64,000 nucleotides of DNA from Deltaproteobacteria bacterium (GCA_018401435.1 JAGYJW010000026.1:1-64000); one strand, 5' to 3'. Shown: positions 52,313 through 61,216, counted from the stretch's first letter. Notes: generated by a model from the letters alone, not told the origin. Numbers and translations: made by a program.

Positions 52313-53824
52313 ATGGATCACCGAGACGGTCACAGCACGCGCAAGTCTGCCCAGCAAGGTCGCTTTCAGGGGCGCGCCTTGCCCGCTCCCCCGGTGCTGC
52401 TGGCCCGGGTGGTGAGCATCGCCGGCGACCCGGACCGCCCCCTGCAGGAGCTGGGTCGGGCCTGCTCCCAGGACCCGGGCCTGACGGTGGAGCTGCTGCG
52501 GGCGGCCAACTCCGCGCGCCACGCCAGCGCCGATCCCGTGCGCAGCGTGCCCCACGCCGTGGTCAAGCTGGGGGCCCGCGTCGTGCGCTCGCTGGCCATC
52601 ACCTACACCATGCGCTCGGCTGTGGCCGACCTCAACGCGCCGGGCTTTCACACCGCCCCCTTCTGGGAAGACAGCCTGCGTCGGGCCGCCGCCGCCGCCC
52701 TGATCGCCGAGCGGGTTGGCTATGACGATCCGCATGGGGCCTTTGCATTGGGGCTGACCCAGGATCTGGGCACCCTGGTATTGGCCGCCGGCACCCCCGC
52801 TGCGGCCGAACACCTCGAGGGCCTGCGGCGCCGCCCTGCCAAGACCCGCATCGAGGCCGAGCGGGTGCTCACCGGTCGGGACCACCCCTCGGCCCTCATC
52901 GAGTCCGGGCTGATGGACGCCCTCCCCGAGGAGCTGATCTACGCCGTGCGCCACCACCACGCACCCGAGGCGGGCGACAGCCGCGGCCACCAGCTGGCCC
53001 GCATCGCCCACGCCGCCGACCTGCTGGCCGATGTGGTGCAAGCCTTCCCCAAGAGCCGCTGCATCGGCAGCGCGGAGCAGGCCCTGGCGGCCTTGGGCCT
53101 GGAGGGCCAGGTCGCGGCGCTGGTGGACCAGCTGGCCGAACGGGTGACCGCCCTGGGCGCCGAGCTGTCCGTGGAGGTGGGCGAGCAGCCCACCATGGCG
53201 TCGGTGGAGGCCGCCGCCCGCACCGTCTACGCCGGGCTGGTGAGCAAGGCGCCGCCGCCGGTGCTCAAGACAGCACCCACCGCCGGCATGGCCCCGCCCG
53301 TGCGCCGCGACCGGCTCACGGGCCTCGACACGGTTCGGGCCTTCCGCCAGCGCCTGGTGGCCAGCCAGGGGGGCGCCTTCAGCGTGCTGGTGCTCGACAT
53401 CGACCACTTCAAGCGGATCAACGACGCCTTTGGCCTGGCGGCCGGCGATCGGGTCCTGCGCGAGGTCGCCCGCCAGCTCCAGCGGGTGGCCGGCGATGGC
53501 GCCCTGGCTGCCCGCATCGGCGGCGAAGAATTCGCCCTGCTGATGCCCGGCAGCGACGCCCGGGCCGCCCGCCGGGTGGCCGACCACCTGCGCCGGGTCC
53601 CGGCCGCCACCCCCATCCCCTGGCAGGACGAGCGCCTGCGGGTGACCGTCAGCGTCGGCGGCGCCAGCACCGGCGCGGGCGGCGACCCCGAGCGCACCCT
53701 GGCGGCCGCGGACCATGCCCTGCACGCCGCCAAGCGCAGCGGACGCGACAAGGTGCTCTGGCAGGGCGATCTGCCCGAGGTGCAGTCCGACGCTGCCCCG
53801 CCGCTGGCCCGCGCGGCCGGCTGA
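52313..53824 (+). CDS. HDOD plus GGDEF regulator (diguanylate cyclase)
   Basis: 503 aa. The start at 52313 follows GGAGG at seven bases. The N-terminal HDOD domain (about 20-220) contains LQELGRACSQDPGLTVELLR and VPHAVVKLGARVVRSLAI. After a helical linker comes a GGDEF domain with LDIDHFKRINDAFG and the active-site variant GGEEF, which is catalytically competent in known cyclases; the RxxD inhibitory site is not seen five residues upstream. Predicted to make c-di-GMP, possibly gated by HDOD signalling. No transmembrane segment. Confidence 0.85.
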   Translation: MDHRDGHSTRKSAQQGRFQGRALPAPPVLLARVVSIAGDPDRPLQELGRACSQDPGLTVELLRAANSARHASADPVRSVPHAVVKLGARVVRSLAITYTMRSAVADLNAPGFHTAPFWEDSLRRAAAAALIAERVGYDDPHGAFALGLTQDLGTLVLAAGTPAAAEHLEGLRRRPAKTRIEAERVLTGRDHPSALIESGLMDALPEELIYAVRHHHAPEAGDSRGHQLARIAHAADLLADVVQAFPKSRCIGSAEQALAALGLEGQVAALVDQLAERVTALGAELSVEVGEQPTMASVEAAARTVYAGLVSKAPPPVLKTAPTAGMAPPVRRDRLTGLDTVRAFRQRLVASQGGAFSVLVLDIDHFKRINDAFGLAAGDRVLREVARQLQRVAGDGALAARIGGEEFALLMPGSDARAARRVADHLRRVPAATPIPWQDERLRVTVSVGGASTGAGGDPERTLAAADHALHAAKRSGRDKVLWQGDLPEVQSDAAPPLARAAG

Positions 53825-53837
53825 GCGTCCAGGGGCC

Positions 53838-54881
53838 TCAGCCCACCAGGGCGGCGATGGCCGGGGCCCGCAAGGCCACCTGGGCGTCCCCGCCCACCCG
53901 CAGCTCGCGCACCAGGCCGGCCTGTACCAGCGCCATGTCCACCTCGGGGCGGGCCTGGGCGGGCTCGCCGTCCAGCAGCTCGAAGAGGCGGTCAGCCAGC
54001 GGGTCACTCGCGGCGACAATATCGACAGCGCCGCGCATCTCGTCGGCCAGCCGCCCCATGCTCTGCAGCAGCTCGGTGGGGCGCAAGGGCAGCTCGCCGT
54101 GGGTGCGGGCGGCGCGGCCCACGGCCTCCACCAGGCTGGGGATGCCGCCGGTGAAACGGGCGACCTCTTCGAGGTGGCGCAGGGCATGGGCCCGGCCCGC
54201 CCGACGATGGCGGCGGCGGCCTCGGCCTCGCCATAGTCCGCCAGGTCCAGCTGGGGGCGGCGCCACCTTCAGCCAGCGGGCGGCCTGGCTGCCGGCCAGC
54301 AGCAGGGTCAGGCGGCGGCCTTCGGGGTGGCGCTCGGTATAGTCCTCCCAGGCGGTGGCCAGATCCTCGATGACCTCGACGGGCAGGTGCTGGGCGCCAT
54401 GGGCCAGCAGCGCGACCCGGTGGGGGGCCTCGTGGTGTACCTCCTCCAGCAGCTGCTCCAGCGACCAGCGAAAACCGCGCCGGTCCACCACGGATTGGGG
54501 ACGGCGCTGGCTCCAGCCGCGCTGCCCCAGCTGGGTGAGCACATGCTGGACGAATTGCCAGGCCTCGCCCACCGAACGATCCTTGAGCGGCCGCAGATCG
54601 ACCGTGCGGCAGCCCACCGTGGGCTCGCCCACCGCCAGGTCGAGGGCCAGATCCTCCAAGAAGCGGGCCGAGGCGCTCCACCGGGGGGTGAGCAGCACCA
54701 CGGGCTCCATGCGCCGCAGGTGGGCCCGCGCCTTGCGCGAAGCCCGCCCCCGCAGCGCCGTCTCGATGGCGTGCTGTTCGACGCTGAATCGGGTGGGCCC
54801 CGGGATGGCGGCGGTGCGCGCCCCCATGCGGATGCGTCGGGCTACCCGTGACATTGCGGCCTCGAAGGGTTCGGTGGCCAC
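53838..54881 (-). CDS. Uncharacterised protein, possible degenerate AAA-like ATPase
   Basis: 347 aa. The middle region has a strand/helix pattern of P-loop or AAA ATPases: VVLLTPRWSASARFLEDLA, SLEQLLEEVHHEAPHRVALLAHGAQHL and RLTLLLAGSQAARWL. The expected GxxGxGKT is missing (TPRWSASAR), so nucleotide binding is doubtful. A short patch at 54180-54270 is out of frame through two compensating shifts; the alternative frame gives QLDLADYGEAEAAAAIVGRA. The C-terminus is winged-helix-like. It has a good promoter (54936-54965) and diverges from the 55013 gene. Function unknown. Confidence 0.55.
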   Translation of the reverse strand: MATEPFEAAMSRVARRIRMGARTAAIPGPTRFSVEQHAIETALRGRASRKARAHLRRMEPVVLLTPRWSASARFLEDLALDLAVGEPTVGCRTVDLRPLKDRSVGEAWQFVQHVLTQLGQRGWSQRRPQSVVDRRGFRWSLEQLLEEVHHEAPHRVALLAHGAQHLPVEVIEDLATAWEDYTERHPEGRRLTLLLAGSQAARWLKVAPPPAGPGGLWRGRGRRRHRRAGRAHALRHLEEVARFTGGIPSLVEAVGRAARTHGELPLRPTELLQSMGRLADEMRGAVDIVAASDPLADRLFELLDGEPAQARPEVDMALVQAGLVRELRVGGDAQVALRAPAIAALVG

Positions 54882-54935
54882 CCCCGCCGCGCCCCTGCAG
54901 CGGGACGCGGATAGGGCAGCGTGGGTGTCGGCCTC

Positions 54936-54965
54936 ATCCTATGGACTCCGGCCTTCCCATGTCAA
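54936..54965 (-). promoter_or_regulatory. Sigma-70-type promoter (TTGACA-N18-TAGGAT) for the 53838-54881 gene
   Basis: On the minus strand TTGACA (54965 to 54960) is followed after exactly 18 bases by TAGGAT (54941 to 54936), leaving about 50 bases to the ATG. This is the best housekeeping-type promoter in the window. Confidence 0.65.
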
Positions 54966-54982
54966 CAATAGAGTTGAAGTGA

Positions 54983-54993
54983 TACCTCAGGTA
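54983..54993. promoter_or_regulatory. Short palindrome in the divergent gene-pair spacer
   Basis: TACCTCAGGTA: two 5-base arms around a central C, flanked by GTTGAAG and GTTGAGA direct repeats, 20 bases before the 55013 start and about 18 bases upstream of the opposing -35. Its position between two divergent genes, one with a winged-helix-like N-terminus, fits an operator, but this is inference from position. Confidence 0.3.
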
Positions 54994-55012
54994 ATAGTTG
55001 AGATGAGCGTCC

Positions 55013-56758
55013 ATGAGCACCCGTAGGTCCCGCGCAGAGCTGGTCCCGAACGCGAATGATCCCCGCGTGCTCATCCGCATGATCGGGTTGATCGCCGCCG
55101 GGCTGCGCGATCCCCGCACCCTGGCCGAGGTGCTCGACGTCGAGCTGCGCACGGTGCACTACTACACCCAGGCCGGCGAGTGGCTGACCCTCTTGGCCAC
55201 CGAAGGCGAGCTGCACCTCACCCGCCATGGCCTGGATCTCGCCTTCGCGGATCCGGCGCGCCGCCTGCGGCTCTACGCCGACGCGGTCTGGCGCAACGAA
55301 TTCGCCCGGACCCTGCTGTCGGGGCACCGCAGCATGCCCGACGCCGACACCATCGCCCGTTTCATTCTGGAACAGGAGCCCGAGCTGGCCCCCACCACGG
55401 CCCGCCGCCGGGCCAGCGCCGTGCGCAGCCTGTTGGAGCCCGCCTTTGAGCGGCGGCCGGGGCGGCGCCGCGCCCGGGGCACCCAGCTCACGCTGCCCTT
55501 CGCCCTGGTCACCCCCACCCAGGACGCCGTCACCGAGCCGGTGGACCTGCGGGCGGGCCTGGAGCGCAGCCCCGACGTCTATGCCCGCCTCTACCGGGTC
55601 CTGCTCGACCAGGGCGAGCTGTCCACCAGCCACCTGCGCGCCGTGCTGGACCAGGTGGGGGGCAGCAACTGCCCGCTGGGATCCTATGCCGAGATGGCCG
55701 TGCGCCGCGGAGATGCCCGTCGCCTGGGCGACCGGCTGGTGGTGACGCCCGGAGCCGTGCGCCGCCGCGAGCTGGCCGAAGACGGCGTTCTCATCGCGCT
55801 CACCGACCCCGAATACCGCCAGTGGCTGCGCGGCCTGGTCGAGCGCGCCCGCCGCCCCGAGCCCCCACCCGAGGCCGGCCCGGTCGGCGGTGTGGGGGCC
55901 CGGGTGGTGGCCGCCGACATCCTCGCCGAGCGCGAACACGAGCGCCTGGGCCGCCGCTATGCCACCTGGGATCTGCGCATCTTCGGGTCCATGCTCGACG
56001 CCAGGCGGGTGCGGGCCGCCTTGAACCGGGTGCTGCCCGGCCGGGACCCGCTGGCGCTCCCGGTCGCGGGGGATCCCGGTGCAGAGCTGCCCTTCACCGA
56101 GGGCCCCTTCCTCGAACAGATCGACCAGGCCGGTCTGGCCCTGGCCTTTCCCGCCAACCTGTCCGAGGTCGCAGGCGGCATCGCGGTGGTCAACGCCCAG
56201 CTTCAGCGCCTGCGGGCCGCGCCGGCGTCGGTGCGTTTGCCCAACGCCTTCGAACGCCGCGCCCGCCTGCATGCCGGCCTGCTCTTCCCTGGCGAGAACA
56301 CCCCCCGGGCGGTGCCCGACAACCACAGCTTGCGCATGCGGCTGCTCACCCACACCCCCGCCTTCTCCCTGCTGGCCGCGCTGCTGCTGATGGACCGGCG
56401 GCGGGACCTGCCCGTGCGGCTGGTGGACAAGGGCGGCGGGCCGCTGGTGCTGTGGGCAGACAAGGAGATCGGGCCCCTGGTCCCTGTCCTCGACGATTTC
56501 TGTCAGGCCCGGGGCTGGCTGTGCAGCCGACCGCTGCGGGGCGGCCTGGACGGGCCCACCTTGGAGGCCGCGGCCCGCGCCCTGCACATCAGCACCCGCG
56601 CCGGAAAGCGCATCATCCTGGAAGAAGCCCTCTTTGTGCGCCTGCAAGAGGACGTCGAGTCGCGCCTGACCTATGAGGCCCTGCTGCCCCTGGCCGACCG
56701 CCTGCAAGCCTGGCTCGAAGAGGGGCAACGCGGCGGCGAGGAGGAGGAGGAGGCATGA
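55013..56758 (+). CDS. Winged-helix-containing protein of unknown function
   Basis: 581 aa, no family recognised. The N-terminus (IGLIAAGLRDPRTLAEVL, then ELRTVHYYTQAGEWLTLL) reads as a helix-turn-helix followed by a wing, and LYADAVWRNEFARTLLSGHR continues it. The centre has a basic tract (RRPGRRRARGT). The C-terminal part (LRIFGSMLDARRVRAALNRV, RAPASVRLPNAFERR-like, LLLMDRRRDLPVRLVDKGG) looks like an alpha/beta domain without an evident catalytic triad, ending in a Glu-rich tail. A second ATG at 55002 is out of frame. It couples by ATGA to the next gene and diverges from 54881. Confidence 0.55.
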   Translation: MSTRRSRAELVPNANDPRVLIRMIGLIAAGLRDPRTLAEVLDVELRTVHYYTQAGEWLTLLATEGELHLTRHGLDLAFADPARRLRLYADAVWRNEFARTLLSGHRSMPDADTIARFILEQEPELAPTTARRRASAVRSLLEPAFERRPGRRRARGTQLTLPFALVTPTQDAVTEPVDLRAGLERSPDVYARLYRVLLDQGELSTSHLRAVLDQVGGSNCPLGSYAEMAVRRGDARRLGDRLVVTPGAVRRRELAEDGVLIALTDPEYRQWLRGLVERARRPEPPPEAGPVGGVGARVVAADILAEREHERLGRRYATWDLRIFGSMLDARRVRAALNRVLPGRDPLALPVAGDPGAELPFTEGPFLEQIDQAGLALAFPANLSEVAGGIAVVNAQLQRLRAAPASVRLPNAFERRARLHAGLLFPGENTPRAVPDNHSLRMRLLTHTPAFSLLAALLLMDRRRDLPVRLVDKGGGPLVLWADKEIGPLVPVLDDFCQARGWLCSRPLRGGLDGPTLEAAARALHISTRAGKRIILEEALFVRLQEDVESRLTYEALLPLADRLQAWLEEGQRGGEEEEEA

Positions 56759-57156
56759 GCGGGCGTTTCGACCTGCTCTTCGTCTATGGCAGCCTGCTGT
56801 CGGGCCAGAGCGCCGATGGCTACCTCGCGGGCCTGGTGCGGGCCCCGGCCACCACCCCGGGCTGCCTCTACCGCAGCCCGGCCGGCTACCCTGGCCTGGT
56901 CTGGGATGAAGACGGCGACCCCATTCTGGGCGAGGTCGTGCGCTTTGCGAACCCGGGGCTGCTGCGGGTGCTCGACCTCTACGAGGGCGTGGCCGAGGGC
57001 CTCTTCACCCGCGAGCGCAAGCCCATCGTCGTGCGGGACCAGCAGCTGGACGCCTGGGTCTACACCGTGCGGGGCCCGCAGGTGCGGGCGCGGCGCTGGG
57101 CGCGCCTGGCGGTGCACGACTGGCGCAAGGTGGCGCCCCCGGTGGCCCGGGGCTGA
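56755..57156 (+). CDS. Gamma-glutamylcyclotransferase-like (GGCT/AIG2) protein
   Basis: 133 aa. The substrate loop FVYGSLLSGQ near the N-terminus is the YGSL signature of the cyclotransferase fold, and LRVLDLYEGVAEGLFTRERKPIVV carries the expected acid-base Glu region and the DxYEG motif. Proteins of this fold release 5-oxoproline from gamma-glutamyl amines or peptides; bacterial substrates are mostly unknown. Coupled to the upstream gene through ATGA; converges on kdsA. Confidence 0.82.
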   Translation: MSGRFDLLFVYGSLLSGQSADGYLAGLVRAPATTPGCLYRSPAGYPGLVWDEDGDPILGEVVRFANPGLLRVLDLYEGVAEGLFTRERKPIVVRDQQLDAWVYTVRGPQVRARRWARLAVHDWRKVAPPVARG

Positions 57157-57162
57157 CCGCGC

Positions 57163-58017
57163 TCAGGCCCCCCGCACCACCCGATCCACCGCCATCACGT
57201 CCTTCAGCAGGGCCTCCAGGCGGTCGAGGGGCACCATGCAGGGGCCATCGGACAGGGCCTCCTCCGGCGCGTCGTGCACCTCCAAGAAGAGGGCGTCGAT
57301 GCCCGCCGCCGCCGCCGCCCGCGCCAGGGGGCCCACCAGGGCGGGCTCCCCCCCGCTGCTGTTTCCAAGCGAACCCGGCCGCTGCACCGCATGGGTGGCG
57401 TCAAAGCAGACGGGAAGTCCAAGATCGCGTATCCGCGGAAAGGTGCGGACATCCACGATCAGGTCGCCATAACCAAAGCTCGTGCCGCGCTCGGTCAGCA
57501 GCACGCCCTGCGCCCCGCTGATCAGCAGCTTGGCGGCAGCGGGTCCCACCTGGTCGGGCGCCAGGAACTGCCCCTTCTTGAGGTTCACCGGGCGCCCGCT
57601 GCGGGCGGCGGCCACCAAGAGGTCGGTCTGGCGGCAGAGCAGGGCCGGGATCTGGATGAGATCCACGGCCTCTGCCACGGCGGCCACCTGCTCGGGCAGG
57701 TGCACATCGGTGGTCACCGGCAGGCGGGTCACGGCCCGCACCCGCTGAAGCACCCGCAGCCCCTCGTCCAGACCAGGACCCCGAAAGGCTTGGAGCGAAC
57801 TCCGATTTGCCTTGTCGAAGCTGGCCTTGAAGACCACGGGCAGCCCCAGGCGCTGGCCCAGATCCGCCAGCATCGCGGCGATGCGCAGGCAGCGGTCCTC
57901 GCCTTCGATCACGCAGGGCCCGGCGATCAGGGCCAGGGGCGCGCCGCCGCCAATGGCCACCCGCTCCACCTCGCCGCCGCCTACCTGGAGTCCGGCCACC
58001 GGCTTGAGCATGGGCAC
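57163..58017 (-). CDS. kdsA: 3-deoxy-8-phosphooctulonate (KDO-8-P) synthase
   Basis: 284 aa. Signatures: LIAGPCVIEGEDRCLRIA, FKASFDKANRSSLQAFRGPG, PALLCRQTDLLVAAARSGRP, VNLKKGQFLAP, RGTSFGYGDLIVD, DATHAVQRPG, and LEVHDAPEEALSDGP. It condenses phosphoenolpyruvate with arabinose 5-phosphate for the lipopolysaccharide inner core, which also implies a Gram-negative envelope. Divergent from the ATP-grasp gene. Confidence 0.95.
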   Translation of the reverse strand: MPMLKPVAGLQVGGGEVERVAIGGGAPLALIAGPCVIEGEDRCLRIAAMLADLGQRLGLPVVFKASFDKANRSSLQAFRGPGLDEGLRVLQRVRAVTRLPVTTDVHLPEQVAAVAEAVDLIQIPALLCRQTDLLVAAARSGRPVNLKKGQFLAPDQVGPAAAKLLISGAQGVLLTERGTSFGYGDLIVDVRTFPRIRDLGLPVCFDATHAVQRPGSLGNSSGGEPALVGPLARAAAAAGIDALFLEVHDAPEEALSDGPCMVPLDRLEALLKDVMAVDRVVRGA

Positions 58018-58122
58018 CTCCCTGACGCGATCTCGCCGGGCAGGGACCTATCGTGCGCCCCCCCCACCGGCCGCCCAGGCTGGTAGGCTGGCGGGCCCCC
58101 ATGGCCTTGGAGCGCGCCCCCC

Positions 58123-59712
58123 ATGACGGTCCTGCCCTCGTTGTCCCCCGCCCCTGGCTCGGCGGACGAGCTCGCCGCCTTCGCGCGCCTGCGCCAGGGT
58201 CTGCCGCGCCTCTACGACCGGGTGTCCCGCAACGACCGCACCGACCACACCGTGCTGGTGGTGCCCAGCCTGTCCATGGACCCCCAAGAGCTGTCCAAGA
58301 TCACCGGCGTGCACCACTACGAAGAGCGCCTGCTCTTCTTTCTGATGCTGCTGCGCCGGCCGCGCACCCGCGTGATCATCGTCACCAGCCAGGCGCTGTC
58401 GCCCACGGTGGTGGACTACTACCTGCACCTGCTCACCGGGGTTCCTACCAGCCACGCCCGCAAGCGCCTGACGCTGATGCACTGCGCCGACGCCAGCACC
58501 CAGCCCCTCACCTGCAAGATCCTCAACCGGCCCCGGCTGATGGCGCGACTCAAGCAAGCCATCGGCGACACCGACCGGGCCCACATCGTCTGCTTCAACA
58601 GCACCCCGCTGGAGCGCACCCTGTCGGTGCAGCTGGGCATCCCGCTCTATGCCAACGACCCGGCCAAGGCCGACCTGGGCAGCAAGAGCGGCTGCCGCGA
58701 GGTCTTCCGCGAGGCCGGCGTGCAGTTTCCAGACGGCTTCGAGCGCCTGCACGAGGTCGAGGACATCGTCGAGGCCCTCTCCGCCCTCAAGGCCACCCAC
58801 CCCACCCTGCGCCGCGCCGTGGTCAAGCTCAACGAGGGCTTCTCGGGCGAGGGCAACGCGCTGTTCTACTTCACGGGCATGGACGCCCGCACCGAGGCCG
58901 ACCGCAAGCGGTGGATCCGCGATCAGCTGCCCAACCTGCGCTTTGAAGCCCCCATGGAGACCTGGGAGCGCTTTCGGAGCAAATACAAGCAGATGGGCGG
59001 CGTGGTCGAAGAGTTCATCGAGGGCGAGGAGAAGCGCTCGCCCTCCAGCCAGTGCCGGGTGAACGCGGTGGGCCGGGCCCAGAGCATCTCCACCCACGAC
59101 CAGATCCTGGGGGGCCCCTCGGGCCAGGTCTTCATGGGCTGCACCTTCCCCGCCGACGCGGCCTACCGGCTGGAGATCCAGGAGGCCGGCCTGCGGGTGG
59201 CCCAGGTGCTGGCCAGCAAGGGCGTGATGGGCCGCTTCGCCACGGACTTCGTCACCGTGCCCGATGGCAAGGGCGGCTTTCAGCACCACGCCATCGAGGT
59301 CAACCTGCGAAAGGGCGGCACCACCCACCCCTTCCTCACCCTGCGCTTCTTGACCGATGGCAGCTACGACTTCGACAGCGGCGCCTTCTACTCGCAGACC
59401 GGCCGGGAGAAGTGCTACCTGGCCTCGGACACCCTGCAGTCAGAACGCTACAAGGGCCTGCTGCCCGACGATCTCATCGATATCTCGGTCTATCACGGCC
59501 TGCATTTCCACAATACGACCGAGCGGGGCAGCGTCTTCCACCTGATGGGCGCCCTGTCGGAATTCGGGAAGTTCGGCATCGTCTGCATCGGCGACAATCC
59601 GCAGCAGGCGCAGTTTCTCTACCGAAAAGCCGTCAGCGTCATCGACAACGAGACGCGACTGGACGCCGAGGGCAGCGCCCCCGAGGCCCACCCCCCCGTC
59701 ACGGTGGACTGA
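58123..59712 (+). CDS. PGM1-type ATP-grasp ligase
   Basis: 529 aa. An N-terminal pre-ATP-grasp region (VLVVPSLSMDPQELSKITGVHHYEERL-type strand/helix) and a central ATP-grasp fold are visible. LRRAVVKLNEGFSGEGNALF is the nucleotide-binding Lys/Gly loop, VVEEFIEGEEKRSPS carries the acid pair, and HHAIEVNLRKGGTTHPF carries the metal-binding Glu/Asn and Arg. This resembles peptide ligase PGM1-related proteins. It probably forms an amide bond between a carboxylate and an amine; the substrates are unknown. No peptide precursor or tailoring gene lies nearby. Confidence 0.78.
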   Translation: MTVLPSLSPAPGSADELAAFARLRQGLPRLYDRVSRNDRTDHTVLVVPSLSMDPQELSKITGVHHYEERLLFFLMLLRRPRTRVIIVTSQALSPTVVDYYLHLLTGVPTSHARKRLTLMHCADASTQPLTCKILNRPRLMARLKQAIGDTDRAHIVCFNSTPLERTLSVQLGIPLYANDPAKADLGSKSGCREVFREAGVQFPDGFERLHEVEDIVEALSALKATHPTLRRAVVKLNEGFSGEGNALFYFTGMDARTEADRKRWIRDQLPNLRFEAPMETWERFRSKYKQMGGVVEEFIEGEEKRSPSSQCRVNAVGRAQSISTHDQILGGPSGQVFMGCTFPADAAYRLEIQEAGLRVAQVLASKGVMGRFATDFVTVPDGKGGFQHHAIEVNLRKGGTTHPFLTLRFLTDGSYDFDSGAFYSQTGREKCYLASDTLQSERYKGLLPDDLIDISVYHGLHFHNTTERGSVFHLMGALSEFGKFGIVCIGDNPQQAQFLYRKAVSVIDNETRLDAEGSAPEAHPPVTVD

Positions 59713-59733
59713 GGCCAAGAGACCCAAGGGCCC

Positions 59734-61160
59734 TCAGCCCAGCAGGGCGCTCACGGCGTCGCGCTCGAGGTTGCGGGCCTGCACCAGGGCTGCGGTGGAG
59801 GCGTCGAGCAGCAGCTGCTCGACGGTGGCCTCGGAGGTCTCCACCGCAAAGTCGGCGTCTTCGATGGTGGACTGGCTGGAGGCCAGGGCCACGGTCCAGT
59901 CGTCCTGGAAGCGGGCCACGCTCTCGAGGCGGTTCCGGGTGGCCCCCACGCCCGCCGCCGCGAGGTTGACCGCGTCCAAGGCGCTGTCCAGCGCGGCCAG
60001 CGCGGCCTGGGCGTCGCTGGCGTCATCGATGGTCAGGCCGTCGATGCCCAGCCCATAGGTGGTCAGATCGCTGGGAAAGCGGGCCGTGACACGGTCATTG
60101 GCGGTGTTGTGGATGCCCACCTGCACCTCCAGCCCGTCCACCGGACGGGCGTTGGCCACCAGGTCGGCCTCGATAATGCCCAGGGTGGTGGGCAGATTCG
60201 CCCCGTTGAAGGTTAGGTTTTGCATCAGGCCGCCGGTGTCGGCGGTCAGGTCGTCAAAGACCGCGCTGTGGGTGCCCGTCTGGATCAAGGCGTGCACGGT
60301 CCAACCGGCCGCAGCCAGCTGGGCGGCGGCCGAGGCCTCGGTGGTGCCGCTCAAGTTGATCTCCAGCCCGGCATCCGACACATAGATCACGACCTTCTGG
60401 GTGGCCTCGTCCCGCACCACCTGGCGGTCGGGCTCACCCGAGGCCCCCGTGGTGCTGTTCACGCCGGTCTGGTCCAGGATGGTCGTGTAGGGGTCCATGG
60501 CCCCCACGCCGGTGGTGCTCAGCGCGGCGAGGGCGGCGTCAAAAGATGCGTCGCCGTCCTGCAGCCGGGCCAGGCTCTGGCTGCCGTCCACGGCGTCCGT
60601 GCGGGTGGAGACGTCTACCAGGGCCATGCGCGCATCCAGCCCCACCGCCCGCAGGTTGTCGCGCAGCGTGGGCAAGGCCAGCCGCAAGGCCGGAATCTCG
60701 AAGCCCATGCTGTCGGAGGTGTCCACCATCACGATGATCTCGATGGCGCCCGGCGCGGTCAGGCGGGTGCCCCCGACGCTGGTGCTATTGGCCACCCGGT
60801 CGATCTCATCGAGCAGCTCCCCGAACTCGTCGTCCAGGTAGACCCGCTCGTCATCGGCCAGGGTCTCGGAGCTGGAGGCGACGGCCAGGGCCCGCATGCG
60901 CTGGAGCATGTCGGTGATCTCGCCGATGCTGCTATCCGCCACATCCGAGGCGGCGATGGCATCCTGCACATTGCGCCGCGCGGCCTGCAGCGACCGCCCC
61001 GCCGTCTCGAGGTTGGTGGCCACGCCCAGCCCCGCGGCGTCATCGGCGGCGCGGTTGATCCGAAGGCCGACGCGAGCCGCTCCAGCACCCCGCCCAGCGT
61101 GCGCTGGCGGGCGGCGGCGCATCTTGGATGCGCTGCGAGCGGCCGATGAACAGAGATCAT
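59734..61160 (-). CDS. Flagellin with an internal VWA domain (one frame break near 61067)
   Basis: About 475 aa if one G is restored near 61067. The ATG at 61160 gives MISVHRPLAAHPR, RQRTLGGVLERLAS and, after the shift, GLRINRAADDAAGLGVATNL with ITDMLQRMRALAVASSSETL, the flagellin D0/D1 helices. At about 60755 it enters a VWA domain: EIIVMVDTSDSMGFEI (MIDAS DTSDS) to KVVIYVSDAGLEI and about 60150. The C-terminal helix pair then resumes (GVGATRNRLESVARFQDDW, QSTIEDADFAVETSEATVEQ), ending as flagellins do. The VWA replaces the surface-exposed D2/D3 region. A sigma-28-like promoter precedes it. Expected: exported by a flagellar apparatus and displayed along the filament. Confidence 0.85.
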
Positions 61161-61188
61161 CTTTCGGTGGTCCATCCCCCACAGGGGC

Positions 61189-61216
61189 TTATCGGTTCAG
61201 CCCAGAGGAGGTTGAG
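61189..61216 (-). promoter_or_regulatory. Sigma-28 (FliA)-type promoter for the flagellin-VWA gene
   Basis: On the minus strand CTCAA (61216 to 61212), 15 bases, then ACCGATAA (61196 to 61189). The FliA consensus is CTAAA-N15-GCCGATAA, so this matches 4 of 5 and 7 of 8 at the exact spacing. Predicted transcription start about 61180, 20 bases before the ATG at 61160. Confidence 0.78.
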
